Origin: an uncultured Draconibacterium sp.
GTDB lineage: Bacteria; Bacteroidota; Bacteroidia; Bacteroidales; Prolixibacteraceae
Direction: 5' to 3'
DNA length: 64,000 nt
Assembly: GCF_963677575.1 (NCBI RefSeq)
Contig: NZ_OY782038.1
Span: 3,661,501 to 3,725,500 of the forward strand
In this document: one piece after another, positions 9,032 to 19,327 of the stretch
Layout: each line of letters begins with the position of its first letter
How positions within the stretch are numbered: position 1 is the first letter of the stretch
The notes under the pieces: generated by a model
The model's input: the letters and a program-made list of their open reading frames with translations, nothing else
Databases searched by the model: none
What the model was told of the DNA's origin: nothing
Translations under genes and position numbers: made by a program

Positions 9032-9072
9032 TATTTCACAATCTGGTACTAACTATTTCACAATCTGGTACT
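9032..9072. promoter_or_regulatory. Direct repeat, possible AraC-type operator
   Basis: The 19-bp sequence TATTTCACAATCTGGTACT occurs at 9032-9050 and again, identically, at 9054-9072, a period of 22 bp or about two helical turns. AraC-family proteins typically bind direct half-sites at about this spacing. The site lies between the AraC gene and the divergent small gene at 9181. Confidence 0.45.
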
Positions 9073-9180
9073 GATTTACATGTCCTAAGATACCGTTGTA
9101 TTAAATCGTCCATCTACTTTTATCCATTGATTTTTTTTGAAGAAAGAATAGTACAGAAAAACAGCAATTATGTAATTAAA

Positions 9181-9366
9181 ATGCAAAATGACGACCGGAC
9201 AACCTTCAATTATTTACCGGAGACAGGAAAGGACGGACGGATAAGCCTCAATCATTTAATTGAAGCGGGAAGAGATGGGGAGGAAACTTTCTATTATTTA
9301 GTGGAAATAAAAGACAGAATAAATTCATCGTTCAATTATTTAATGGCAATAGTTCGTCACGAATAA
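9181..9366 (+). CDS. Small protein of four 14-residue repeats
   Basis: I do not recognise this 61-residue product. From about residue 6 it consists of four tandem units of 14 residues, each with the pattern x-x-S/T-F/L-N/Y-Y/H-L: RTTFNYLPETGKDG, RISLNHLIEAGRDG, EETFYYLVEIKDRI, NSSFNYLMAIVRHE. No signal peptide or membrane segment is present. The frame is open upstream to 8995, but that part runs through the operator-like repeats, so the ATG at 9181 is chosen. It lies 17 bp before the DUF6261-like gene and may be cotranscribed with it. It could also be a fragment of a larger repeat protein. Confidence 0.4.
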   Translation: MQNDDRTTFNYLPETGKDGRISLNHLIEAGRDGEETFYYLVEIKDRINSSFNYLMAIVRHE

Positions 9367-9383
9367 TCACAAACATTACGAAT

Positions 9384-10109
9384 ATGATATTAGAAAAACT
9401 AATGACCAACAGCCGTACCGCCGAAGTAGATGCCGCAAGTATGCGCATCATTGACGTGTACGAAGAGAACGATTGGAGTAGTGATACCCATCTGGTACAA
9501 GAATTTGCCGCGCTGAAAACCCTCTTAGCGCAACTGACCACCGCCATTAACCGCGATAAGGTAGAATCTGACTTGGCAAACAAAGATGAGTTGCGCGACG
9601 AAAAATTACGCGCGCTTTACCACCTGCTAAACGGACTGCTTTACCACCCCGACGAAGCTACAAAAAAGGCGGCGCAAACAGTCGACAAAGTGTTTGAAAA
9701 ATATGGCGTAGCCATTGCCGAAGAAAATTACAGTACGGAAAGCGCAATGATAGAGTCACTACTCAATGACTTGGCAGCGGAGGATTTGCAAACCTCTATT
9801 GCGGCATTGAGCGGCTGTGCCGAACTGATTGCCGCACTGAAAACGGCGCAGAGCGATTTTGAAACCGAACGTGTAGGCTATGAACAATCGAAAGCACAAG
9901 AGAGTACGCAACAATCCGCTTACAAGCTGAAAAGCGAAGTGCTGAAACAACTCAATGACCGAATTATCGTTTATCTGCGTGCTATGGTACAGGTGGATGA
10001 ACCCAAATACGGCGAACTCTCCCGAACCCTTGCTGTTATTATTAATGAAAACAACGAGGTAGTGAAGAGAAGGGCAAAAAAAGCTGCCGAAAAACCTGAC
10101 AGCGTCTGA
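9384..10109 (+). CDS. DUF6261-like protein of unknown function
   Basis: A 241-residue, mostly helical, probably cytoplasmic protein. Its overall pattern (an Asp/Glu-rich helical N-terminus, a central LLNGLLYHPDEATKKAAQTV segment, a long helix with KLKSEVLKQLNDRIIVYLRA) resembles the Bacteroidota DUF6261 family; this is a recollection of the family, not a search. Base composition is richer in G+C than the flanking AraC gene and resembles the body of the next gene, suggesting joint acquisition. The last residues (KPDSV) and the stop codon are encoded by a REP-like hairpin (10096-10121), so the native C-terminus may have been replaced. Function is unknown. Confidence 0.6.
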   Translation: MILEKLMTNSRTAEVDAASMRIIDVYEENDWSSDTHLVQEFAALKTLLAQLTTAINRDKVESDLANKDELRDEKLRALYHLLNGLLYHPDEATKKAAQTVDKVFEKYGVAIAEENYSTESAMIESLLNDLAAEDLQTSIAALSGCAELIAALKTAQSDFETERVGYEQSKAQESTQQSAYKLKSEVLKQLNDRIIVYLRAMVQVDEPKYGELSRTLAVIINENNEVVKRRAKKAAEKPDSV

Positions 10110-10177
10110 AAGACCTGTCAGTGTTGAATAATAGAACAGCAACCTTCGACTCTTTCAGGTTCTCCGAACTCTGAAAG
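10096..10177. repeat. Pair of REP-like hairpins
   Basis: The first hairpin has stem CTGACAG (10096-10102) and CTGTCAG (10115-10121); its loop contains the stop codon of the preceding gene. The second has stem CTTTCAG (10152-10158) and CTGAAAG (10171-10177). Both belong to a family seen again at 10298-10326, 56.1 kb, 56.7 kb, 60.7 kb and 62.2-62.9 kb, with different stem sequences but similar stem and loop lengths. Confidence 0.65.
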
Positions 10178-10215
10178 GTCTATAAACAATAAAAAAACAG
10201 TAATTAACAAAAACC

Positions 10216-13200
10216 ATGATGACAACAAAACATACAGACAAGGCACGGTTCCTGAACGAAGTTGAAGGATGCCTTGTCTCAACAGCAGCAGTTAAACACC
10301 TAACAGCTTTTGGAAACCTGTTAGGTCTGTGTGCCCGAGGGCTGAGCGATGCACTGAACTTGTTGAAGTGTGCGAAGCGTATCGAAGCCCGCAGGCTAAA
10401 CATTTTCGCCATTTTTATCCTCTTTTTCGCGATGGCATTTAACGCGCAGGCACAAACGATGGAGCAAGTCGCTCAACTGCTCGCTTCGGACGGTGCCGGG
10501 TATGATGAATTCGGCATTTCGGTGTCCATCTCGTCGGATGGCGCCACGGCGCTGGTCGGGGCGTATAGAGATGACGATGCCGCTTCCGGTTCCGGGTCCG
10601 CCTATATCTACGAAAAGGGAGCGGACGGGAGCTGGACACAGAAAGCCAAACTGACCGCTTCGGACGGTGCCGATTTTGATTATTTCGGAAGGTCGGTGTC
10701 CATCTCCTCGGACGGTGCCACGGCGCTGATCGGGGCGTATGGAAAAAGCTCATCTCAAGGGGCTGCCTATCTCTATGAAAAACCGGACAACGGCTGGGCA
10801 ACGACCGACGCATTTACCGCCAAACTGACCGCTTCGGACGGTGCCGCTTCTGATTATTTCGGCTGGTCGGTATCCATCTCCTCGGATGGCGTCACGGCGC
10901 TGGTCGGGGCGCGAGGAAAAAGCTCATCTCAAGGGGCTGCCTATCTCTATGAAAAACCGGACAACGGCTGGGCAACTACAGGCGCATTTACCGCCAAACT
11001 GACCGCTTCGGACGCTGCCGATAATGATTATTTCGGCTATTCGGTATCCATCTCCTCGGATGGCGCCACGGCGCTGATCGGGGCGTGTATGGATGCCGAT
11101 GCCGGTTACAGTTCCGGGGCTGCCTATCTCTATGAAAAGGGAGACACGTGGGGTGACAGAACGCAGGAAACCGCCAAACTGACCGCTTCGGACGGTGCCG
11201 ATTATGATTATTTCGGCATTTCGGTATCCATCTCGTCGGATGGCGCTACGGCGCTGGTCGGGGCGTATGGAAAAAGCACAAATCAAGGGGCTGCCTATCT
11301 CTATGAAAAGGGAGTTGGTTGGGTAACGACCGACGCGTTTGCCGCCAAACTGACCGCTTCGGACGCTGCCGATTCTGATTATTTCGGCGTTTCGGTGTCC
11401 ATCTCGTCAGATGGCGCCACGGTGCTGATCGGGGCGTATCAGGATGACGATGCCGCTTCCAATTCCGGTTCCGCCTATCTCTATGAAAAGGGAGCTGGTT
11501 GGGCAACGACCGACGCGTTTACCGCCAAACTGACCGCTTCGAACGGTGCCAGCAATGATTATTTCGGCTATTCGGTATCCATCTCCTCGGATGGCGCCAC
11601 GGCGCTGATCGGGGCGTATGGAAAAAGCTCATCTCAAGGGACTGCCTATGTTTTTGAAGAAGAGCCCGAACCCCAAACCTACACTGTTACCCAAACCACC
11701 GATGACGGTACGGGCAACACAGAAGGCACGCTCAGTTGGGCAATCACTCAGGCAAATGCCAATGGCGCGGCAGACAATATCGTCTTCAATATCTCCGGCA
11801 GCGACGTGGTAACCTTCTCCGCTGTTCTGCCCAACATTACAGACGGTGTAACCATTAACGGAACGAACACGGCTACCGGCAACCCCGTAACCGTGAAAGT
11901 AGCGACTACCTACGCCGAAGATAACAATAATGCTTCCGATTTCCGTGTATTCAATATCAACGCTGCCGACAAAACCGTGACTATCTCCGATATGACGATT
12001 CAGGGCGGGGATCTTTCGGTGCATGGCTCGTCCGCCACGTCCACCAGCTGCAACGGCGGCGGGGTCTATGTCGCCGCCGGAACGGTTCATCTTGATTTCG
12101 TAACAGTATCCGGTTCCAAAGCCTATATGGGCGGCGGGGTGATGAATCACTACGGCACGCTGATAATCACCTCATCCACCCTTAGCGGCAATACGGCCGA
12201 TTATGGCGGCGGGGTGTATAACTACAACAGCACGCTGACGATCATCTCATCCACCCTCAGCGGCAATGCGGCTTTCAGCGGCGGCGGGGTGTATAACGAA
12301 GGTGGCACGCTGACAATTGCCTCATCCACCCTCAGCGGCAACACGGCCACTTATGGCGGCGGGGTGTATAACTACAACAGCACGCTGACGATCGCCTCAT
12401 CCACCCTTAGCGGCAACACGGCTTCCAACAGCGGCGGCGGGGTGCGTAATAGTGACGGTAATACATACATCCTGAACTCCATCATCATCAACAATTCAAC
12501 GGATATTTCTACCTATAATGACGATGCCACGGACACCTATGTGTACAACTCGTGGTATAATAGCATTGATGACGGTGGCAAAGAGGTCGAAGTTCAGGCT
12601 CTTGCCCCGAACGTAACCACCTCCTACACCGAAAACGAACTCGGCGCATTGGCAAACAACGGCGGCAGCACCTACACGATGGCACTGAGCGAGGATGCCC
12701 CGGCCTACCAAACAGGAACGTACGCTTATTACAACGCGACAGACGGTTATTATTTTGAAGATGAAAACGGTACAGCTCACCGACTGACCGATTGGGCAAC
12801 AAGCCCCACCGTGGCGGAAGGCGAAAAAATCACCACCGACCAGCGCGGCGAAACCATTGGCGACCTGCCAAGCATAGGGGCGTATTTTGCAGAAGAACTT
12901 ACAACGAAATACCGGACCAAAGCTGCCGGCGAGTGGAGTTCTGCCGCTGTGTGGGAAGTAGCCGAAGACGGTGAAAATTATACCAATGCCTCCGCACCTC
13001 CCGTTGCCGGAGAATGTGCGGCAATAGACGTACTTCATAACCTCACGGTAACAGGTGAGGTAAGTACGGACAAAACCTCCATAGCACAGGGTGTTACACT
13101 GACTATAACAGACGGCGCCACCCTTACCGTAGTCAATGGCAGCGGCACCGACCTCACGGTAACAGGCACACTTGTCAATAACGGCATGTTTACACCTGCA

Positions 13201-16200
13201 GAAGGCTCTACCGTCCTTTACAACGGCGGCGACCAAACCATTGTAGGAGCAAACTACCACGAACTCCAATTAGCAAATACTACAGAAGGCACGGCAACTA
13301 CCAAAACCTTTTCTGACGGCACTACAAGTGTGGCGCAGGAAATTTCCATTACCGATGCCATGACCCTGACCGGCAGCAGTGCAAAAGATGTTACTGTGCA
13401 GGTAACTACACCCGGAGAAGACGGCACGGCGTCCCGCGTATTCAGTATTACCGCTGCCGATAAAGAGGTAACGATCTCTGGTATGCTTATAAAAGGCGGG
13501 GATATAGCCGATAACGGAAACAACAGTACCGGTAATGGCGGCGGCGTATATGCTGCAAATGGTACGCATCTCATCCTGCAAGAGGTACAGGTGTCCGGTT
13601 CCCGTGCTTATAACGGTGGCGGGGTATATATTACCGAACAAGCAACCACAGCAGCTATCATTGCCTCCACCATATCGGACAACGCAACTGACAATTACGG
13701 CGCAGGAGTATATAATGATTATGGTACGATGCGTATCGAACGTTCCACCATTGCCAATAATGTGGGCGAGGGAGGTGGCGGAATCTGCAATTACCGGAGT
13801 TCGGCAGTACTCTATCTCGTATCTTCCACCGTCAAAAATAATAGTGCAGTGCTTGACAATTACACAGGTGGCGGATTATATAACAGTGCTTATGCCAAAG
13901 TCTATATCCTGAACAGCATTATTGTTAACAATACCACTCCCTATGATGACGACGGCGGCAATATATATTGCAATTCGGGCTCGGTATATGCCTATTACTC
14001 GTGGCATGGCAGTGTTCACGGGACTATTACCACGCAAACTACCGCCCCTAATTTACCGAATAATTACCTCGATTATTATATCGAAACCGTTGTTGGCACC
14101 CTAACAGACAACGGCGGCAATACGCCCACAATGGCATTAAGCGAAGAGGTGCTTCGCATTGGTGAGGGAACGGATGTGTACTATAATGAAACAGACGGAT
14201 ATTATTTCTATGATAGTGAAGGGACAGCCCGTAAACTATCGGTATGGGCTACTAACCCCACCGTTACGGAAAGCGAAAAAATCACCACCGACCAGCGCGG
14301 ATATACCATAAGCGGCACGCCGAGTGTAGGGGCGTATCAGTACGGCGCAACCGCAGCGGCGCCAGTGTTGTTTGAGGTTTCTTATATTGAGAATGCGACC
14401 GGCGTTACGGGTATCATTACCGGAACCTCCCCATATACGACTACAACGCACTCACAATCAGGAACTTCGTCGGCCTATACTGATGTAGGCCCTGGGACTT
14501 TTGGTGTTGGCGGGGATCTAAAGACGCAAAAAGAGACCTATAGAGTGGCTGGTACGTATTCTCCTGCTCTCACAACGCTCGTCAATCCTACCGGATATAT
14601 CGACCCAAGCTCTGTTGCCGGAACATTGCTCTATTTCGATGGGGACGTCGGGGACTTCCGTCTGGACTATGAGTTGACTGAGGGGGAGTCTGTCAGCGGA
14701 ACCATCTTTTTCGAAGGTGCAACGCTGGCAAGTCTTGGCATCACGGAGACTTCCGGTTCGGAATTCACATTTACACCGAATGATGCCACTCTGGGTTCAT
14801 TCACTGTTTCATTCAGCGCACAGGTTGTTGTCGCCAAAATAGGTACAGACTGGGAAACCGGCACAGGCGCATACTACACTGTATCAGAGGCCATTGAAGC
14901 CGCAAGTGACGGGCAAACCATTGTCCTTGCACCCGGCACGATTACCTTATCGGCAAGCGAAATAGATGACAACGGCGTACTGATAGACAAAAGTCTTACC
15001 ATTAAAGGCGCGGGCGATGCCGATAATCCTACCATTGTAAAAGTACCGGTAACGTATGAGGAAGATGCTAACAACGCCACCCAATCCCGCGTGTTCCACA
15101 TCAATGCCGATGGCGAAGAAGTTTCTATTTCCAATATGACCATACGAGGCGGGGATATTTCAGGTTTAAGCGGTACTGCCTGCAACGGCGGCGGGGTCTA
15201 TGTTGCCGCCGGAACGGTAACAACGCTTGAGCGGGTTGCAGTGTCCGGTTCCAAAGCCTATATGGGCGGCGGGGTGGTTAATAGTGGTACGTTGACGATT
15301 GCCTCGTCCACCCTCAGCGGCAATACGGCCCGTTTTGGCGGAGGGGTGTATAACCATGGCACGCTGACGATAACCTCGTCCACCCTCAGCGGCAATACAG
15401 CCGAAACTTCCGGTGGAGGGGCGTATAATTATAGCGGGACATTAACACTTATATCAACTACCATTGCCGGCAATACCGCTGTTACCAACGGTGCAGGGAT
15501 ATATACTGCAGATTTTTATCGGCTCTATGCTGTCAACAACATTATTGCCTACAACTACAAGGCAGATGGAAGCGCTTACGAAGGTATTTACGGTTCAGAC
15601 CCTTCTGTTTTTTATGGCAACCATAATATAGAAATTCGGGGAAACAACCAATGGAAAATCGGTTCGGATTTAACAGACCCTGTTGGCAATATTGCCTATA
15701 ACTACGGCACAGACGGAAAAGGTACGGGAGGTAGCGGTGCGCTCTTTGCAGCCTATACCATTGTGGATGAAACCAACAAAATCTACTCCCCAGTCCTTTC
15801 CGATAACGGAACCGTAGCTTTGGCAGACGCGTCCATAGCCATCGGCGCGGGAGTATATATTGGCAGCGATGACAGTGGTAATTATGGCTTTTCTACCACT
15901 TCCGGCGGCAGTTATGTGAGCGTTAAAGACGGTTTATCATCGGTAACACCTACAAGCGTTATCACCACCGATCAGCGGGGCGAACCCATTAGTGGCACAC
16001 CAAGTATAGGAGCATACTTTGTGGAAGTTGTTCCCGTAGCCCAAATAGGCGACACATGGGATGATAACATTACCGGATATGCTACCATAACCAAAGCCAT
16101 TGAAGCCGCAAGTGACGGACAAACCATCGTCCTTGCTCCCGGCACCATTACCCTTTCGGATGCCGAAGTAACTGCCAACGGTGTACGGATAGACAAAAGT

Positions 16201-19200
16201 CTTACCATTAAAGGCGCGGGCGATGCCGATAATCCTACCATTGTAAAAGTACCGATAACCTATGCCGAAAGTCAAAATGGCGGGGAAACCGCTTCCGCTT
16301 CCCGTGTTTTCAATATTACCGCCGGCACGGTCTCTATCTCCGATATGACCATTCAGGGCGGAGATATATCAGGACAGGCAAGTTTGCAGAATTCCGGCGG
16401 CGGCATCCGCATAAATGCCGGCACGGTAACACTTACTAACGTAACAGTATCCGATTCCAAAGCTGCTTACGGCGGCGGGGTATATAACTTAGACGGCATC
16501 CTCATGATAAACGCCTCCATTATAAGCGGTAATACGGCTTCTGGAAGCGGTAATACGGCTTCTGGAAGCGGCTACGGCGGCGGGGTGTTGAACTCACGCG
16601 GCACATTCACGATAAACGCCTCTACCATAAGCGGTAATACAGCCGAGACTTACGGTGGCGGGGTGTATAACAGTGGCTCCCTTACGATAAACACCTCCAC
16701 TATAAGCGGTAATACAGCCGAGACTTACGGTGGCGGGGCGTATAATTATAGTGGGACATTAACACTTATATCAACTACCATTGCCGGCAATACCGCTCCC
16801 TACGGTGCAGGGATATATACTACAGATTATTATCGGCTCTATGCTGTCAACAACATTATTGCCTACAACTACAAGGCAGATGGAAGCGCTTACGAAGGTA
16901 TTTACAGTTCAGGCCCTTTTGCTTTTTATGGCAACCATAATATAGAAATTCGGGGAAACGACCAATGGGAAATAGGTTCGGATTTAACAGATCCTGTTGG
17001 CAATATTGCCTATAACTACGGCACAGACGGACAAGGTGGTGGCGAAGAGGGCAGTGGTGTACTGTTTGCAAGCTATACAACAATTGATGAGACCAATAAA
17101 ATTTACGCCCCTGTACTTGCCGATAACGGCGGCGCAACCCAAACCGTGAAACTGGCGGACGAGTCCATAGCCATCGGCGCAGGAGTATATATTGGCAGCG
17201 ATGACAGTGGTAATTATGGCTTTTCTACCACTTCCGGCGGCAGTTATGTGAGCGTTAAAGACGGTTCATCATCGGTAACACCTACAAGCGTTATCACCAC
17301 CGACCAGCGGGGCGAGCCCATTAGTGGTACACCAACGATTGGTTCGTATTTTATAGAGGTTCTTACAGATCCCACAAAGCAGGCAGCAAATGTTGGTTTT
17401 TCCTCTACATCTACAACAGGAACTACCATTGGCTGGACACGCGGAGATGGTGATAACTGTGCTGTATTTATGGCTGCGGCAACATCAGGCAATGCAGCCC
17501 CGGCTGACAATACAACTTATACAGCTAATACAACTTTAGGATCGGGAACTCAAATTGGTTCATCCGGCTGGTATTGTGTTTCCAATGGAACCGGTACTTC
17601 TGTTACTGTAAGTGGTTTAACTGCCGGAACTACCTATCGCGTTCATGTTTGTGAATACAATGGAGAGGCTGGATCCGAACTTTATTTAACGGATGCAGGT
17701 ACCGATAACCCGAATAATGTGCTAACTAAAACACCAGGGCTTTGGACCGGGGCAAGCAGCACAGACTGGGCAACTGCTACGAACTGGGATGATGGGAATG
17801 TTCCGGGCTCGACAACCAATGTAACCATCCCGGATGTTACCAACGATCCTGTTATTGCATCTACCACTGCAGCAGCGGTAAACAACCTGGAAGTTCAAAG
17901 CGGGGCAACCCTGAATATCATGTCAGATGCATCGAACAACGGATCGTTAATCGTGAATGGTACGGCTACAGGAGATGTTACATACAATCGTTATGTTACA
18001 TCTGCCGACTGGCACCTGGTGGCATCGCCGGTAAGCGGGCAGGCGGTTCAGGATTTGGTAACCGGAAATTCAATTGCCACAAACGGCGAGCTTTGCGGGA
18101 TTGCGCCCTACAATAATACAACTGCCGACTGGGAACATTATTCAGCTTCATACACTGGCAGCGATGGGTTTGTTGTGGGCAAAGGATATGAAATACTGCG
18201 AACCGCCGACGGTACTTTACCGTTCACCGGTACCATAAGTACTGACGAGGTTACCATCGGTTTAACAACTCCCGATGCAGGCAAAAAATGGAATCTGATT
18301 GGCAATCCGTTTACAGCTGCCATAAATGCCAATCCTTCGGCTGATGCAACAAGCAACTTTATTACAGTTAATACCTCGGTTTTAGAAGCAGGTTTATACC
18401 AGGCGGTTTATATCTGGGATGCCGCAACTCAGAATTATATAACAGTCAACGAATCATCAGTGGCAACCTATATTGCACCGGGACAGGCATTTTTTGTTTA
18501 TGCTGATGAAAGCGATGGCGATGCCAGTTTTACAGAAGCGATGCAAAACAACGAGACCGGAAATAACTTTAAAAGCGGGGAAATCGGTTTGCCGACAATT
18601 ACTCTTATTGCGGAAAATACTTCAGGTCTGGGCTCAACCAGGGTAAAATACGTAGAAGGGATGAGTGCCGGAATCGATCCAGGTTACGATGCTGGACGTT
18701 TCGATGCCGGAGACAATCGTTTTGCAGTTTATACAAAACTTGTTGGTGAGCCTGATATTCAAACGGGTTTGGATATTCAGTGCCTTCCTTCTGATGGATT
18801 TGATTATGTTGTTCCGGTAGGATTGAATGCCCCGGCCGGGAGTACAATTCAGTTTAGTGTTGAGGCAGCCAATTTGCCGGCCGAAACCCCGGTTTATATT
18901 GAAGACACGGAAAATGGGATGTTTACCTCTTTGCGTGAAGCCGGCTCGGTTTACCAGGCAAGTATAAGTGATGAGAGCGAAGGCTACGGGCGATTTTATT
19001 TGCATACCAAAAATGTAACAACCGGGCTGGAATCCTTTGGTCATGAAGATATTAATGTTCTTGTTCAGTCCAAATACTCTCGTTTGAGAATTACCGGTAT
19101 TCATACTGATAAAGCTATACTTGAACTCTACGATTTGTTGGGAAGGAAATTACTGGTTCAGCCTTTACAGAATTCAGCTACGAATGATGTTTCGATGGTG

Positions 19201-19284
19201 GGAATTAAAACCGGGATCTATTTGGTAAAAGTGAAAGCAGCCGGAGTGGTAAACAGCCAGAAGATTAGCTGGTTAAAAAACTAA
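10216..19284 (+). CDS. Giant T9SS-exported surface protein: FG-GAP plus beta-helix modules
   Basis: A 3022-residue secreted protein. The hydrophobic signal (LNIFAIFILFFAMAFNAQAQ) begins only at about residue 61; the preceding extension is encoded by a REP-like hairpin (10298-10326) and related sequence, so translation may really begin at a TTG near 10351. About seven FG-GAP-like blades follow (residues 90-480, each with DYFGxSVSISSDGATALxGA and GxAYLYEKG). Four right-handed beta-helix modules (about 485-2375) carry GGGVYN and STLSGNTA coils, each closed by TDQRGxxISGxPSIGAY. Then come a fibronectin-III-like domain, a TNWDDGNVPG module and a T9SS type A sorting domain (LELYDLLGRKLL to the end at SWLKN). 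Likely role: cell-surface adhesin or glycan-interacting protein. The body is G+C-rich up to about 17.34 kb and the C-terminal part is AT-richer, which suggests a chimera. Confidence 0.9.
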   Translation: MMTTKHTDKARFLNEVEGCLVSTAAVKHLTAFGNLLGLCARGLSDALNLLKCAKRIEARRLNIFAIFILFFAMAFNAQAQTMEQVAQLLASDGAGYDEFGISVSISSDGATALVGAYRDDDAASGSGSAYIYEKGADGSWTQKAKLTASDGADFDYFGRSVSISSDGATALIGAYGKSSSQGAAYLYEKPDNGWATTDAFTAKLTASDGAASDYFGWSVSISSDGVTALVGARGKSSSQGAAYLYEKPDNGWATTGAFTAKLTASDAADNDYFGYSVSISSDGATALIGACMDADAGYSSGAAYLYEKGDTWGDRTQETAKLTASDGADYDYFGISVSISSDGATALVGAYGKSTNQGAAYLYEKGVGWVTTDAFAAKLTASDAADSDYFGVSVSISSDGATVLIGAYQDDDAASNSGSAYLYEKGAGWATTDAFTAKLTASNGASNDYFGYSVSISSDGATALIGAYGKSSSQGTAYVFEEEPEPQTYTVTQTTDDGTGNTEGTLSWAITQANANGAADNIVFNISGSDVVTFSAVLPNITDGVTINGTNTATGNPVTVKVATTYAEDNNNASDFRVFNINAADKTVTISDMTIQGGDLSVHGSSATSTSCNGGGVYVAAGTVHLDFVTVSGSKAYMGGGVMNHYGTLIITSSTLSGNTADYGGGVYNYNSTLTIISSTLSGNAAFSGGGVYNEGGTLTIASSTLSGNTATYGGGVYNYNSTLTIASSTLSGNTASNSGGGVRNSDGNTYILNSIIINNSTDISTYNDDATDTYVYNSWYNSIDDGGKEVEVQALAPNVTTSYTENELGALANNGGSTYTMALSEDAPAYQTGTYAYYNATDGYYFEDENGTAHRLTDWATSPTVAEGEKITTDQRGETIGDLPSIGAYFAEELTTKYRTKAAGEWSSAAVWEVAEDGENYTNASAPPVAGECAAIDVLHNLTVTGEVSTDKTSIAQGVTLTITDGATLTVVNGSGTDLTVTGTLVNNGMFTPAEGSTVLYNGGDQTIVGANYHELQLANTTEGTATTKTFSDGTTSVAQEISITDAMTLTGSSAKDVTVQVTTPGEDGTASRVFSITAADKEVTISGMLIKGGDIADNGNNSTGNGGGVYAANGTHLILQEVQVSGSRAYNGGGVYITEQATTAAIIASTISDNATDNYGAGVYNDYGTMRIERSTIANNVGEGGGGICNYRSSAVLYLVSSTVKNNSAVLDNYTGGGLYNSAYAKVYILNSIIVNNTTPYDDDGGNIYCNSGSVYAYYSWHGSVHGTITTQTTAPNLPNNYLDYYIETVVGTLTDNGGNTPTMALSEEVLRIGEGTDVYYNETDGYYFYDSEGTARKLSVWATNPTVTESEKITTDQRGYTISGTPSVGAYQYGATAAAPVLFEVSYIENATGVTGIITGTSPYTTTTHSQSGTSSAYTDVGPGTFGVGGDLKTQKETYRVAGTYSPALTTLVNPTGYIDPSSVAGTLLYFDGDVGDFRLDYELTEGESVSGTIFFEGATLASLGITETSGSEFTFTPNDATLGSFTVSFSAQVVVAKIGTDWETGTGAYYTVSEAIEAASDGQTIVLAPGTITLSASEIDDNGVLIDKSLTIKGAGDADNPTIVKVPVTYEEDANNATQSRVFHINADGEEVSISNMTIRGGDISGLSGTACNGGGVYVAAGTVTTLERVAVSGSKAYMGGGVVNSGTLTIASSTLSGNTARFGGGVYNHGTLTITSSTLSGNTAETSGGGAYNYSGTLTLISTTIAGNTAVTNGAGIYTADFYRLYAVNNIIAYNYKADGSAYEGIYGSDPSVFYGNHNIEIRGNNQWKIGSDLTDPVGNIAYNYGTDGKGTGGSGALFAAYTIVDETNKIYSPVLSDNGTVALADASIAIGAGVYIGSDDSGNYGFSTTSGGSYVSVKDGLSSVTPTSVITTDQRGEPISGTPSIGAYFVEVVPVAQIGDTWDDNITGYATITKAIEAASDGQTIVLAPGTITLSDAEVTANGVRIDKSLTIKGAGDADNPTIVKVPITYAESQNGGETASASRVFNITAGTVSISDMTIQGGDISGQASLQNSGGGIRINAGTVTLTNVTVSDSKAAYGGGVYNLDGILMINASIISGNTASGSGNTASGSGYGGGVLNSRGTFTINASTISGNTAETYGGGVYNSGSLTINTSTISGNTAETYGGGAYNYSGTLTLISTTIAGNTAPYGAGIYTTDYYRLYAVNNIIAYNYKADGSAYEGIYSSGPFAFYGNHNIEIRGNDQWEIGSDLTDPVGNIAYNYGTDGQGGGEEGSGVLFASYTTIDETNKIYAPVLADNGGATQTVKLADESIAIGAGVYIGSDDSGNYGFSTTSGGSYVSVKDGSSSVTPTSVITTDQRGEPISGTPTIGSYFIEVLTDPTKQAANVGFSSTSTTGTTIGWTRGDGDNCAVFMAAATSGNAAPADNTTYTANTTLGSGTQIGSSGWYCVSNGTGTSVTVSGLTAGTTYRVHVCEYNGEAGSELYLTDAGTDNPNNVLTKTPGLWTGASSTDWATATNWDDGNVPGSTTNVTIPDVTNDPVIASTTAAAVNNLEVQSGATLNIMSDASNNGSLIVNGTATGDVTYNRYVTSADWHLVASPVSGQAVQDLVTGNSIATNGELCGIAPYNNTTADWEHYSASYTGSDGFVVGKGYEILRTADGTLPFTGTISTDEVTIGLTTPDAGKKWNLIGNPFTAAINANPSADATSNFITVNTSVLEAGLYQAVYIWDAATQNYITVNESSVATYIAPGQAFFVYADESDGDASFTEAMQNNETGNNFKSGEIGLPTITLIAENTSGLGSTRVKYVEGMSAGIDPGYDAGRFDAGDNRFAVYTKLVGEPDIQTGLDIQCLPSDGFDYVVPVGLNAPAGSTIQFSVEAANLPAETPVYIEDTENGMFTSLREAGSVYQASISDESEGYGRFYLHTKNVTTGLESFGHEDINVLVQSKYSRLRITGIHTDKAILELYDLLGRKLLVQPLQNSATNDVSMVGIKTGIYLVKVKAAGVVNSQKISWLKN

Positions 19285-19327
19285 TTCTGTTGTTTATTAT
19301 GTATAATTATAGTAATCATGAAAAAAC

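Noticed and set aside
12496..13269. A 257-codon open frame on the minus strand within the 3022-residue gene
   Set aside because: Antisense shadow of GC-rich coding sequence; composition is Cys- and Gly-rich with no domain.
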